The position numbers and the translations under genes were made by a program. This document shows positions 33,866-43,355 of a DNA stretch of 64,000 bases, one piece after another. This stretch comes from UBA5336 sp038745855 (GTDB lineage: Bacteria > Pseudomonadota > Alphaproteobacteria > Caulobacterales > Hyphomonadaceae), in the NCBI GenBank assembly GCA_038745855.1, contig JBCDLC010000013.1, positions 1 to 64,000 on the forward strand, in the 5' to 3' direction. Position 1 is the stretch's first letter; each line of letters opens with the position of its first letter. Under the pieces are notes generated by a model. It was not told where the DNA came from, searched no databases, and worked only from the letters and a program-made list of their open reading frames with translations.

Positions 33866-35887
33866 TCACCGGAGGAGCGCTTCGTAAAACTGACGCTCCC
33901 ATTTGCTGAACCCCAATTTTTCTAGATCATGATGTATGTCCTCAAAACATCTTGTGATAAATCTCGGATCTTCCGCTAGGGTTTCATTTTGATCGGCGAA
34001 CTCATCCTTAACGAGAGCTGCGTACTCATCCGGACTATATTGACGAATAGCCGCATTTTTTACCCCAAAGCCCTCCCAAACCTCATGGCTGGAATGGCAA
34101 TTCCGGTAATCTAAATCCATAAACCTAAGTGCAAAACGATGCCGCTCTTCAGTATACTCTCTAACCGATAATAACTTTCGCACAACCTGCTTTGGATAAA
34201 CATATTCTACTTCGTAGTGACACCGCAATCCAAATTGCTCCAGCAACAAAAACGATTCCTCATCATGTGTTGCCAAGGCAAGCGCAGCATAAGCAAGCAG
34301 CCCTTCGGCCTCCGCCTCGTTAGAGAAAATCGGTTCCCAACAGTTCTTGCAATAAGTCTCTATCAATGCAAACAACGCCTCTTTCGCGCTAGGAACATCT
34401 TCCATTATAAGTATAAAAAAATCCTTTTCTGACATTGCATACGCATCAGCCTCAAAAATAATCTTTATTTCACCATCGCAGGATATACTTTCCATATGAG
34501 GGCGAACTTTACCTCGAAGCTTCTCAATAGCTTTAATGCAATCGGACGGCGATTGAGATTTGAGCGGTATTCTTATCACACTTTGGCGCGCGAGGAAATC
34601 GTATGCACGAAGACCCGTAAAGTCAAAACGGTCTCCAGCGCTCAATGCCAGCCAGTCTCCGGGCTCCCCGCCCTGCCCTACCTTTCTCCAAAAATCATCC
34701 GCAGGAGAACCATCCAGTCTGCAATATCCTCCCTCGGGCACCTTGTACCAAGGTTCGTATAACACTCGCGCCTTGCGATCATTATAAATTCGAATATCTT
34801 TATACAATCCAGTAAACGAGCTCTGTTTATCGCGCTGATTAGCGATCTGCGAACAAAAAAGTCGCGGCGAGGCCGTTCCATCGACTCCGATGCAGGAAAA
34901 GTAATTCAGTGTGTCGAGCCAAAAGGCCTCGCTGTCAGGTTGCCACCCTTTGTGTTTCGCAAAGAACTGTAGTTCACGCCACTGCTGGCTGAGTGACTGC
35001 CAGTCTTCGTCCGTTCTCACAAAAGAGCTTTCTAGCCATGAACGTTCTAACACGTCACGAGGATCTGTAACATACTCTTCCAATGCTCTGGAAATAGCGA
35101 TAAATCGACTTTCAATATTCTCGCGATACTTCACGGATGCAAAGAAGGCTTCCTTGGGTAACCATGCACAGGTCACTCTCCTGAGGAAGCGAAGTGGAAA
35201 TGCTTCCCAAACTTGGAGAGAAAGTCCAAAATATAAATCGCCGCCAATGGTTTGGATAGGGAGCGTGTTGTCAGGCATTAGCCAATATTTACCACATGGA
35301 CTAGGGTGCGTAGGAGTATGAGGTGTTAATAAATCTCCTCCGCATTTATCAGAATATATCGATACTTCAATTTCTCCGGTAAGTTTACAATATCGCAGGA
35401 GGCGCACAGCACTATTCTGAGCCGAGGGCCAATAAAGTATAGCGTCTGGCTGATCTACCGGATCGTGAAGGCCCTCACCTGGCAAGTCCTTTAATTTATC
35501 AATTATTTCTAGTGATTCGAGGTCAATCACATCCACTTGATGATTGCTACCGTCAACACACCGAGCGACATTGAGTATTTTTTCGTCTGCGCTTGCAAAA
35601 ACTTTAGTGTGATAATGGAAGACATCGAGGCGGATTTTCTTGCCATCTGAATACCACCATACATTTCCCGGTATCAATCGAATTGATCGTTTGAGCTGAC
35701 CTGTGAGAGTATTGTGAACTGCGAGCTCACCGTGGAAGTTGAAATACCAGAAAGTGCCAAACGCGGTGAACCCATAGTCCGGCTTCCTGCCACTTGTTCC
35801 GATAAACAGCATATGTTCGAAACTTTTCTCACGATCCCAAACACGCAGTACACCATGCATATCGGAGAATTCGATTTCGGGGCTCAT
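33866..35887 (-). CDS. Large orphan protein in an AT-rich island
   Basis: A 673-aa frame that I do not recognise. Its DNA is visibly poorer in G+C than the flanks, and codon use differs (many AAA, ATT and TTT). The first 200 or so residues are rich in beta-strand-like alternation and Trp/Tyr (VLRVWDREKSF, TAFGTFWYFNFHGELAVH), possibly a propeller-like fold. The C-terminal third is helical (EALFALIETYCKNCWEP, EEYAALVKDEF-like segments). There is no signal peptide, TM segment or catalytic motif. It is complete, with a normal ATG and stop, and stands alone between the acyl-CoA ligase and the OYE gene. It probably came by horizontal transfer; a role in defence or competition is only a guess. Confidence 0.7.
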   Translation of the reverse strand: MSPEIEFSDMHGVLRVWDREKSFEHMLFIGTSGRKPDYGFTAFGTFWYFNFHGELAVHNTLTGQLKRSIRLIPGNVWWYSDGKKIRLDVFHYHTKVFASADEKILNVARCVDGSNHQVDVIDLESLEIIDKLKDLPGEGLHDPVDQPDAILYWPSAQNSAVRLLRYCKLTGEIEVSIYSDKCGGDLLTPHTPTHPSPCGKYWLMPDNTLPIQTIGGDLYFGLSLQVWEAFPLRFLRRVTCAWLPKEAFFASVKYRENIESRFIAISRALEEYVTDPRDVLERSWLESSFVRTDEDWQSLSQQWRELQFFAKHKGWQPDSEAFWLDTLNYFSCIGVDGTASPRLFCSQIANQRDKQSSFTGLYKDIRIYNDRKARVLYEPWYKVPEGGYCRLDGSPADDFWRKVGQGGEPGDWLALSAGDRFDFTGLRAYDFLARQSVIRIPLKSQSPSDCIKAIEKLRGKVRPHMESISCDGEIKIIFEADAYAMSEKDFFILIMEDVPSAKEALFALIETYCKNCWEPIFSNEAEAEGLLAYAALALATHDEESFLLLEQFGLRCHYEVEYVYPKQVVRKLLSVREYTEERHRFALRFMDLDYRNCHSSHEVWEGFGVKNAAIRQYSPDEYAALVKDEFADQNETLAEDPRFITRCFEDIHHDLEKLGFSKWERQFYEALLR

Positions 35888-36062
35888 ATCATTGTAACCT
35901 TGCGACTATAGGTGAGGCAGCTTTGGCTTCGACGCGCGAGACGGATCAATCAAAGCCAACAAATGATTATGGACCTATTCAAGACTTTTGCCGAGGCAGG
36001 GGGGCTTCTCCTGAAGCCATACCGCTCTCAGGACTGAGACGCGCGTCAACTGCTTGCGCGAC

Positions 36063-37388
36063 CTACCCCCCACCCCGCGCTGCAATCATCGCTTTCGCGG
36101 CGCGTTTGTCGTGAGCTTGGCCTTTTTGGAAGGCGGTGAAGACGCCGAGGGTGCGGTTGGGCTCGTGGCCGTCGGCCATGCGGTAGAGCTGTTCGCAGAA
36201 CCAGGCCTGGATGCCGAAGCCGTTGAGGGCCTTGACGAGACCGATGGGCGACGTCGGGCCGAGGAGCTTTGTCGGGCCGAGCCGGAGGGTCTGTTCCCAG
36301 CGGTCTGCTTCCGCGGTTTCGCCAGAGAGGAGCGCGGCCGGCAGCCCCGTGTCGACGCACAGGGGCCGGGCGAGGCCGACCACGTCCGCTTCGCCCGCGG
36401 CCAGGGCCTCATCCATGGCGGCCCGGCTGCGGAACCCGCCCGTGACCATCACCGGCATCGTCGCCTCGGCCTTCACAGCCTTCGCATAGTCGAGGAAATA
36501 GGCCTCGCGCTTACGGGTGCTCTCACGCACCTCATAGGCTGGCTTCATGCCCTCATTCCCCATCATCTTCGGCTGTTCATAGGAGCCGCCAGACACCTCC
36601 AGAAGGTCCACGCCGAGCCCGTTCAGCTTGCCGACCACCGCCAGGCAATCCTCATCGCTGAACCCGCCCTTCTGGAAGTCGGACGAGTTGAGCTTCACCG
36701 ATACCGTGAACCCGGCGCCGCAGCGCGCGCGGATCGCCGTCACCACGTCGCACAGGAGCCGCGCCCGCCCATCAAGGCTGCCGCCCCATGCATCGGTGCG
36801 CCGGTTGGCCAGCGGGTTCAGGAAGGACGAAATCAGATAACCATGGGCCGCATGCACCTGGACGCCGTCAAAACCGGTCTGCATCGCCACCGCCGCCGCA
36901 TCGGCAAAGGCTTCGACCAGCGCCCCGATCTCTTCCCCCGTCATTGCGCGCGGCGTGCCGAAGAACTTTCCCGGCAGGTCCAGCGGCACGGCACTCGGCG
37001 CCGCCGGTTCCGGATTGATCGAGATCGGCGTCTGCCGCCCGGCATGGCTGAGCTGCATCAGCACCGGCGCGCCGCCCGACTTGGCCGCCTTGGCATAGTC
37101 GGCCAGCGCCATCTTCTGCATGTTCGACTGGGGCCCGTGGATCACCACATTGCCGGGTTTTTCCAGGTGGTTCGGATCGACCAGCACATTGCCGGTGATC
37201 TGCAGGCCGATGCCGCCCTCGGCCCAGCGCCGGTAAAGCGTCACATGGCGCAGCGTCGCCCGGTTTTGCGGGTCAGCCAGCCCCTCGGTCATTGCGGCCT
37301 TCGCCAGCCGGTTCGGTATCACCAGCCCCGAGGGCAGCGTCAACGGCGCCTCGATGCTGAGGTTTGGCCGGGTTTCGGTATCAGCCAT
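36063..37388 (-). CDS. NADH:flavin oxidoreductase (old yellow enzyme family)
   Basis: A 441-aa FMN-dependent TIM-barrel enzyme. It has NRLAKAAMTEGLAD (FMN site), HAAHGYLISSFLNPLANRR with AWGGSLDGRARLL, and a C-terminal PLCVDTGLPAALL region. I use ATG 37388 (MADTETRP) because the longer frame adds 33 unlike residues. Such enzymes reduce activated C=C bonds; the natural substrate is unknown. The gene is divergent from parE. Confidence 0.9.
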   Translation of the reverse strand: MADTETRPNLSIEAPLTLPSGLVIPNRLAKAAMTEGLADPQNRATLRHVTLYRRWAEGGIGLQITGNVLVDPNHLEKPGNVVIHGPQSNMQKMALADYAKAAKSGGAPVLMQLSHAGRQTPISINPEPAAPSAVPLDLPGKFFGTPRAMTGEEIGALVEAFADAAAVAMQTGFDGVQVHAAHGYLISSFLNPLANRRTDAWGGSLDGRARLLCDVVTAIRARCGAGFTVSVKLNSSDFQKGGFSDEDCLAVVGKLNGLGVDLLEVSGGSYEQPKMMGNEGMKPAYEVRESTRKREAYFLDYAKAVKAEATMPVMVTGGFRSRAAMDEALAAGEADVVGLARPLCVDTGLPAALLSGETAEADRWEQTLRLGPTKLLGPTSPIGLVKALNGFGIQAWFCEQLYRMADGHEPNRTLGVFTAFQKGQAHDKRAAKAMIAARGGG

Positions 37389-37666
37389 GGGGCAGTCTCT
37401 CATCACGGAACCTATTGCTCGTACTACGGGATAAGCGGTCTGACCCCAGCGGTTCAAGCCCGCAGGCTCACCTTCCGCCGACGCCATAACCGCCGCCGAT
37501 CCATGCCTGTTCTGGTTGCGAGGGGCGGCGAGTCGGGGCCCCTTTGGGCGTGATGGATAAGCGCTCGCACCCCGGCAAGATTAATCTCCTGTTTAGGGTT
37601 TCGGCGATTTTCTCCAGCCAGTGCTTCTGCGTCTGCGTTGACCTCTGCTAAGGAGACTTCAATCTC

Positions 37667-39667
37667 GTGTCTGCTGTGAAGAAAGACCTGCCCAACGACA
37701 TGACTACGCAGAAAGCAGGCGGCTATTCCGCCAAGGATATCGAAGTCCTCGAAGGGCTGGAGCCTGTCCGGAAACGGCCTGGCATGTACATCGGCGGCAC
37801 CGATGAGCGGGCCTATCACCACCTGTTCGCCGAAATCCTCGACAACTCGATGGACGAGGCCACCGCCGGTCACGCTTCGCGTATCGAAGTACATCTCGGC
37901 AAGGATGGATACCTGACCGTCGCCGACAATGGACGCGGTATTCCCGTCGATCCGCATCCGAAATTTCCCAAGAAGTCCGCGCTCGAAGTCATCATGACGA
38001 CGCTGCACGCGGGCGGGAAATTCTCGAATAAGGCCTATGAGACTGCAGGTGGCCTGCACGGGGTCGGCGTGTCTGTGGTGAACGCGCTGTCCGAGGAGGT
38101 GATCGTTGAAGTGGCCCGCAACAGGATCCTGCATCGCCAGGTCTTCAAGCGCGGCCTTCCAGCCGGCAAACTCGAGAAGGTCGGCCCGGCGCCCAACCGG
38201 CGCGGTACTTCGGTGCGGTTCAAGCCAGACCATGAAATCTTCGGCGAGAAGCTGAAATTCAAGCCGGCGCGCCTGTTCCAGATGGCTCGCTCCAAGGCCT
38301 ATCTCTTCCGCGGCGTCGAGGTCCGCTGGTCGGTTGATCCCGAATGCCTGCTAGAGAATTCCAAGGTCCCCACCGAAGCGGTCCTCTCCTATCCAAACGG
38401 GCTCGCGGACCAGCTGGCGGAGGTCTTCGGCGATAAGGCGACGATCACGGAGACCCCGTTCACCGGCCTGGTCGAAACCAGCGAAGGCAAAGTCGAATGG
38501 GCCATCTCCTGGACCTACGCCGGCTTTGGCGAGGCCGATGGCTTTGCCCGATCCTACTGCAACACGATCCCGACACCCGATGGCGGTACCCATGAGGCGG
38601 GCATTCGATCGGCGATCACAAAGGGCATCCGCAACTTCGGCGAGCTGACGGGGCAGAAGAAGAATACCACGATCACCGCCGACGACATTATGAGCCATGC
38701 CGGCCTACTTCTGTCGGTCTTCATTCGTAATCCGGAATTTGTCGGCCAAACGAAAGACAAACTCTCGACCACGGCTGCGTTCCGGCTTGTCGAAAATGCT
38801 GTCCGCGACCGGTTCGACCACTGGCTCACCGCCTCTCCGAAGGAAGCCGAAAAACTCTTCACCTGGGCGATGGACCGGGCCGAAGAGCGGGCGCGACGCC
38901 GCAAGGCCAAGGAAGTCGAGCGCAAGACGGCCACAAAGCGCCTACGGCTGCCCGGCAAGCTGGCAGACTGCGCCGACCGCGGCCCCGACGGCACGGAACT
39001 GTTCCTCGTCGAGGGCGACTCCGCCGGCGGTTCTGCCAAGCAGGCCCGCAACCGGAAGACCCAGGCCATCCTGCCCCTCCGCGGCAAAATCCTGAATGTC
39101 GCCTCCGCCTCCGACGACAAACTGATGAAGAACGCCGAGCTTGGGGACCTCTCCCTCGCGCTTGGTACACCGCTGGGACGTTCGTTCGACACCGATGCGT
39201 TGCGCTATGAGCGGATCATCATCATGACCGACGCCGATGTCGACGGCGCCCACATTGCAGCGCTCCTGATCACGTTCTTCTACAAGATGTGCCCCGGCCT
39301 GATCGAAAGCGGACGCCTGTTCATGGCCCTGCCCCCGCTTTATCGGATTAGTCACAAGGGCAAGACCATCTACGCCATGGATGACGAGGAGCGGGTTGAG
39401 AAGATCGCCGCCGAATTCCCCTCCAATGCCAAGCTTGAAATAGGCCGCTTCAAGGGTCTCGGTGAAATGAACCCTGGCCAGCTCAAGGAAACCACCATGG
39501 ATCCGGCAACCCGAACCCTGGCCCGCGTGACCTTGCCCAACGGCGTCGATGATCTCGACGAGGTCAAACCGGCCGACCTCATCGAAACCCTGATGGGCCG
39601 AAAACCCGAGCTGCGTTTCCAGTTCATCCAAGAAAATGCAAGCTTCGTTGAAGCGCTCGACATCTAA
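37667..39667 (+). CDS. parE: DNA topoisomerase IV subunit B
   Basis: 666 aa. GHKL ATPase domain (EILDNSMDEATAGHASRI, then VADNGRGIPVD and GGLHGVGVSVVNAL), transducer, and TOPRIM domain (FLVEGDSAGGSAKQARNRKT, with DADVDGAHIAALL). QARNRKTQAILPLRGKILNV is ParE-like rather than GyrB-like. With ParC it unlinks replicated chromosomes. The track start is a GTG with AAGGAG ten bases upstream; the ATG at codon 12 is an alternative. A terminator follows directly. Confidence 0.93.
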   Translation: MSAVKKDLPNDMTTQKAGGYSAKDIEVLEGLEPVRKRPGMYIGGTDERAYHHLFAEILDNSMDEATAGHASRIEVHLGKDGYLTVADNGRGIPVDPHPKFPKKSALEVIMTTLHAGGKFSNKAYETAGGLHGVGVSVVNALSEEVIVEVARNRILHRQVFKRGLPAGKLEKVGPAPNRRGTSVRFKPDHEIFGEKLKFKPARLFQMARSKAYLFRGVEVRWSVDPECLLENSKVPTEAVLSYPNGLADQLAEVFGDKATITETPFTGLVETSEGKVEWAISWTYAGFGEADGFARSYCNTIPTPDGGTHEAGIRSAITKGIRNFGELTGQKKNTTITADDIMSHAGLLLSVFIRNPEFVGQTKDKLSTTAAFRLVENAVRDRFDHWLTASPKEAEKLFTWAMDRAEERARRRKAKEVERKTATKRLRLPGKLADCADRGPDGTELFLVEGDSAGGSAKQARNRKTQAILPLRGKILNVASASDDKLMKNAELGDLSLALGTPLGRSFDTDALRYERIIIMTDADVDGAHIAALLITFFYKMCPGLIESGRLFMALPPLYRISHKGKTIYAMDDEERVEKIAAEFPSNAKLEIGRFKGLGEMNPGQLKETTMDPATRTLARVTLPNGVDDLDEVKPADLIETLMGRKPELRFQFIQENASFVEALDI

Positions 39668-39694
39668 GGCCGGGTTAGTGGGACCGGCCTCTTT
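39668..39694 (+). terminator. Rho-independent terminator of parE
   Basis: GGCCGG, a 10-base loop, CCGGCC, then TCTTTT, starting at the base after the parE stop. It lies between parE and the convergent eno, but only the plus strand has the T-run. Confidence 0.75.
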
Positions 39695-39709
39695 TGCCCA
39701 GAACCTGTT

Positions 39710-40987
39710 TCAGGCATTGATGAAGGCGCGGCCTGCGTAGGCCGCTGCACCGCCAAGTTCTTCCTCGATACGGATGAGTTGGTTGTATTTCGCGAGCCTG
39801 TCAGAGCGGGCCAGGGAGCCCGTCTTGATCTGCCCGCAATTGGTGGCGACCGCAAGGTCCGCGATGGTCGTATCTTCCGTTTCACCAGAACGATGTGACA
39901 TCACGGCGGTGTAGGCATGCCGGTGCGCCAGGTCGACCGCATCGAGCGTTTCGGTTAACGTTCCAATCTGGTTGACCTTGACGAGAATTGAGTTCGCCGC
40001 GCCGCGTTCCAGTCCCATGGAGAGCCTCTCGGGATTGGTCACGAAGAGGTCATCGCCCACAAGCTGGCATTTGTCGCCGATCGTTTCGGTGAGCGTCTTC
40101 CAGCCGTCCCAATCGTCCTCGGCCATCCCGTCCTCGATGGACAGGATGGGGTAGCGGTCGACCAGGTCCTCAAGATATTTGGCCATGGCCTCAGCCCCGA
40201 GGGTCTTGCCCTCGCCGGCCAACACATACTGACCGTCCTTGTAGAACTCCGTAGAAGCCGCATCGAGCGCGAGCGCAACATCGTCGCCCGGTGTATATCC
40301 GGCCGCTTCGATGCCCTTCATGATGAAACCGATGGCCTCATCGGTCGAGCTGAGATTGGGCGCAAAGCCGCCCTCGTCGCCCACATTGGTATTGTGGCCC
40401 GCTGAAACGAGTTGCTTCTTCAAGGCGTGGAACACTTCCGCCCCCATACGCACCGCGTCGGCCAAGGTGGGGGCGCTGACCGGCATGATCATGAATTCCT
40501 GGATGTCGATCGGGTTGTCCGCATGCTCACCCCCATTGATGATGTTCATCATCGGCGTTGGAAGAATGCGCGCATTGGCACCGCCGACATAGCGGTAGAG
40601 CGGAAGGCCACTGGCCTCGGCGGCCGCCTTGGCAACCGCGAGCGAGACACCGAGCATGGCATTGGCGCCCAGTCGGGACTTGTTGTCAGTCCCGTCGACC
40701 TCGATCATCAGCGCGTCGACCATGCGCTGGTCCGTGGCATCGAGCCCCTCGAGCGCTTGAAAAATCTCGCCATTCACGGCCTCAACGGCCTTTTCGACGC
40801 CCTTGCCGCCATAGCGTGCCGGCTCCCCATCGCGGAGCTCATGCGCCTCATAGGCGCCAGTGGATGCGCCCGATGGCACGGCGGCCCTGCCAAAGGATCC
40901 ATCTTCGAGGGTGACGTCGACTTCGACGGTTGGATTGCCCCGACTGTCGAGGATCTCGCGGGCGAAAATATCGGCGATGTCGGTCAT
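39710..40987 (-). CDS. eno: Enolase
   Basis: A 425-aa enolase converting 2-phosphoglycerate to phosphoenolpyruvate. Starts MTDIADIFAREILDSRGNPT. The motifs LSIEDGMAEDDWDGW (metal ligand Asp/Glu), VNQIGTLTETL (catalytic Lys is in the upstream ILVKVNQ) and SHRSGETEDTTIADLA are all present. The minus-strand frame extends far past the chosen ATG into the SDR gene; the extension is antisense and not coding. It stands alone, divergent from the SDR gene. Confidence 0.96.
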   Translation of the reverse strand: MTDIADIFAREILDSRGNPTVEVDVTLEDGSFGRAAVPSGASTGAYEAHELRDGEPARYGGKGVEKAVEAVNGEIFQALEGLDATDQRMVDALMIEVDGTDNKSRLGANAMLGVSLAVAKAAAEASGLPLYRYVGGANARILPTPMMNIINGGEHADNPIDIQEFMIMPVSAPTLADAVRMGAEVFHALKKQLVSAGHNTNVGDEGGFAPNLSSTDEAIGFIMKGIEAAGYTPGDDVALALDAASTEFYKDGQYVLAGEGKTLGAEAMAKYLEDLVDRYPILSIEDGMAEDDWDGWKTLTETIGDKCQLVGDDLFVTNPERLSMGLERGAANSILVKVNQIGTLTETLDAVDLAHRHAYTAVMSHRSGETEDTTIADLAVATNCGQIKTGSLARSDRLAKYNQLIRIEEELGGAAAYAGRAFINA

Positions 40988-41164
40988 TGGTGCCCCTTGG
41001 GTCTGGGTCGATAGATGGTGCTCTGCGCATAGGCCGATTATTCGGGAACGGCAAGCAAACGGGCGCTGCAGGCTGCGGGCTGACCCTTGATCGTTGAAAT
41101 CACTGACAGGCCAAAAGCAGGGCGTTATGATCTCACCGTTGATCACAGGAAGGACATACAAGCC

Positions 41165-42016
41165 ATGGCGCTGACATCGCTCGAGGGGAAAACCGCCTTT
41201 ATCACCGGGGGCGCCAAGGGAATCGGTCTTGGGATCGCCAAGGCACTCTGTGCGCGTGGCGCGAATGTGATGTTGGCCGACATCGATGGGGATTTGTTGA
41301 CTGAGGCCGCAGCGCCATTTGGCATGCAGGCGGGCAGCGTCGTGTGTGATGTGAGAGATGCGCAAGCGGTTCAAGCGGCTGCGCAGGCGACAACCGACCG
41401 GTTCGGCAAGGTGCACATGGTTTTCAATAATGCGGGCGTTGGTGGGGGTGGCGATCCGGGTCAAACGCCGCTCGAAGATTGGCGCTGGGTGGTTGATATC
41501 AACCTTATGGGGGTCGTCTACGGCGTCGAGACCTTTGTTCCGCTCATCCGGTCCCACGGGGAAGGCGGCTATGTGGTCAATACGGCATCGATGGCTGGTC
41601 ACGTTGGGTCGGCACAAACGGGTGGCCCCTATAATGCGACCAAGTTTGCTGTCGTCGGATACTCGGAGACACTCAGAGCCCAATTGCAAGGTGACTCCAT
41701 AGGATGCAGCGTCCTTTGCCCCGGCTGGGTCGATACCGACATCCATTTAAGCGGAATGAGGGCACCCTCCCGCGCCGGAACGGATGCAAGCGATGTCTTG
41801 GAGTCGGCGGATTTCCAGCAGATAGCGGCGGTCCTCAAATCCGGTCTGTCGCCAGAAATGGTCGGCGAGTGGACGATCCAAAGCATGCTGGCGGGGCGGA
41901 TGTATATCTTCACGCATCCCGAAATGCTCCCTGCTATTGAAGCGCGCACGGCGGCTCTGCACGCTGATTACAAAGCCTGCATCGACGATCCGCGCTTCCA
42001 ACCCAGGCAGACCTGA
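41165..42016 (+). CDS. Short-chain dehydrogenase/reductase
   Basis: A 283-aa classical SDR. NAD(P) is bound at FITGGAKGIGLGIAKAL, with NNAG and catalytic YNATK (in GGPYNATKFAVVGYS). CDVRD in the NAD(P) region suggests an NAD-preferring type. Start at ATG 41165; AGGAAGGA lies about 11 bases upstream, and the longer frame has no support. Substrate unknown; relatives reduce ketones or oxidise secondary alcohols. Confidence 0.9.
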   Translation: MALTSLEGKTAFITGGAKGIGLGIAKALCARGANVMLADIDGDLLTEAAAPFGMQAGSVVCDVRDAQAVQAAAQATTDRFGKVHMVFNNAGVGGGGDPGQTPLEDWRWVVDINLMGVVYGVETFVPLIRSHGEGGYVVNTASMAGHVGSAQTGGPYNATKFAVVGYSETLRAQLQGDSIGCSVLCPGWVDTDIHLSGMRAPSRAGTDASDVLESADFQQIAAVLKSGLSPEMVGEWTIQSMLAGRMYIFTHPEMLPAIEARTAALHADYKACIDDPRFQPRQT

Positions 42017-42058
42017 GTACGGCCGCCAAACCTCGCGGCAATCCGAGGGCTTGGTATG

Positions 42059-42553
42059 TCAGTAACCGTAGCCCCGATACGCGCGGCGGCGAGGCTTTGG
42101 CACACCCTCCACAAAACGAACCTGGCCGCGGGCCACCTCACACCGAACGCTGCGTTCAAGAATCCTGCGGCGGCCCTCGAAGTCGACATCGCCGAAGAAG
42201 ACCTCGAAGCGGCGCGGGCCGATTTGATTGACGCGTCCGCGGCTATCAAAATCGACAGCGCGAAAACCGATATAATGGGCCTTGTCTCGAATAGCCGCTC
42301 GGCAGGCTCGGCGTAAGAACCGGCGCTGGGCACGATCATCATAGTAGTACCCGCTTCGCCGACTGCGAGAGCGGTGATGGATCTTATGTACATCTCCTAA
42401 ATGGACCGAGATGTGCGCATCGGCGCTTGCGGCGCCTATATGAAACCGGGTGCTTTCAGCGTGTGCAGGCGTCGCCATGGGGCTTTCAGCGAAGAGGGAA
42501 GACGCTGCCACCGCTGCGACCGCCGCTCCAGATTTGAACAAGTAGATTGCCAT
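42059..42553 (-). CDS. Hypothetical exported basic protein
   Basis: 164 aa from ATG 42553. A signal peptide ends near ATPAHAES (AHA-type cleavage site, about residue 33). The mature part is Arg-rich, with RSRSRRSGYYYDDRAQRRFL and RRILERSVRCEVARGQVRF, and ends with Gly/Tyr. Two Cys (RRACRAAIR and VRCEVA) could form a disulfide. No family recognised. The frame extends 27 codons further but without a signal-like start. Divergent/convergent neighbours are SDR and ATP12. Confidence 0.65.
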   Translation of the reverse strand: MAIYLFKSGAAVAAVAASSLFAESPMATPAHAESTRFHIGAASADAHISVHLGDVHKIHHRSRSRRSGYYYDDRAQRRFLRRACRAAIRDKAHYIGFRAVDFDSRGRVNQIGPRRFEVFFGDVDFEGRRRILERSVRCEVARGQVRFVEGVPKPRRRAYRGYGY

Positions 42554-42611
42554 ACCCTGAATAGACCATGGGGTCTTGTAACCGGTGCTGAACCGCTGCG
42601 TCGCGCGCGGT

Positions 42612-43355
42612 TCATCTTTGCAGAATAGACGCATTTCCGGATGAAAGCGCGCCTAACCACTGCCCGAGGGCATCTGATTCAGCGGCCCTGGCAGCTTGCG
42701 CGGCCATGGCCTCAGCGTCTTCACCCCACTGCTCTGCCTGGATCGTTTCATCGATAATCGAGGCAGCGAAAGCAGCTTGGGCATCGAGTGCGCCTTCAGC
42801 AACGGCAAACGTCAGAAGGGCCGATCCATAGAGGCCGCATCCGAAGGCGAGGCCCGTCAGCGCGAAGTTATTTGCACCGAGCGCATAAGCACGGGCGGCG
42901 TTTAGGGACGCTGCGGGCTGTGGGCTCGCGAGAAGCCCTTCGACGGGCACCAGTAAGACGCCCAGTGTCTGGCCTGCCCACGCTCGCCAGGGTTTCCAAA
43001 GCGTATCCTGGCGTTGCCGCACGGTGGCGTCTTCGGCGAGGAAACACGTGAGGTCTGTCTCGCAGTATTTAACGATGTTCTCGGCGAGCGCTTCCCGCGT
43101 TTCCGGTGTCCGGTCGATGGCGACATTCGCAAGTCGAGTGAGGTGCATGCCCTGGATATCAAGATGTGAACCCTGGCTTTCCCACTCGCCTGCCACCGCT
43201 CTTGCCAGCCCTTCGGTGGGCAGGACAAGGAAGGCGCCGGCCGGTGTCCGGATGGGCCGGCCATCGAGATGGACGCGCCAAGCCGCGCCGTCCGCCACGA
43301 CAGAGACCGCTTCGTAGAAGCGCTTTGGACGCTGCTTCGCGGATGCGTCGGTCAC
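42612..43355 (-). CDS. ATP12-family F1-ATPase assembly chaperone
   Basis: A 247-aa protein of the ATP12 family, which binds the F1 alpha subunit during ATP synthase assembly in mitochondria and Alphaproteobacteria. It has RFYEAVSVVADGAAWRVHLD, then GRPIRTPAG and PTEGLARAVAGEWESQG near the start, and TDLTCFLAEDATVRQRQDTLW in the middle, which are family signatures. It overlaps the end of the HAD gene by 4 bp (ATGA), so both are translated together. Confidence 0.9.
   Translation of the reverse strand: MTDASAKQRPKRFYEAVSVVADGAAWRVHLDGRPIRTPAGAFLVLPTEGLARAVAGEWESQGSHLDIQGMHLTRLANVAIDRTPETREALAENIVKYCETDLTCFLAEDATVRQRQDTLWKPWRAWAGQTLGVLLVPVEGLLASPQPAASLNAARAYALGANNFALTGLAFGCGLYGSALLTFAVAEGALDAQAAFAASIIDETIQAEQWGEDAEAMAAQAARAAESDALGQWLGALSSGNASILQR

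Noticed and set aside
40988..41746. N-terminal extension of the enolase frame
   Set aside because: Enolase starts at 40987 by family length and sequence; the extension is antisense to the SDR gene.
42027..42050. Small hairpin between the SDR and the hypothetical exported protein
   Set aside because: Stem of about 5 bp and no T-run on either side; too weak for a terminator call.
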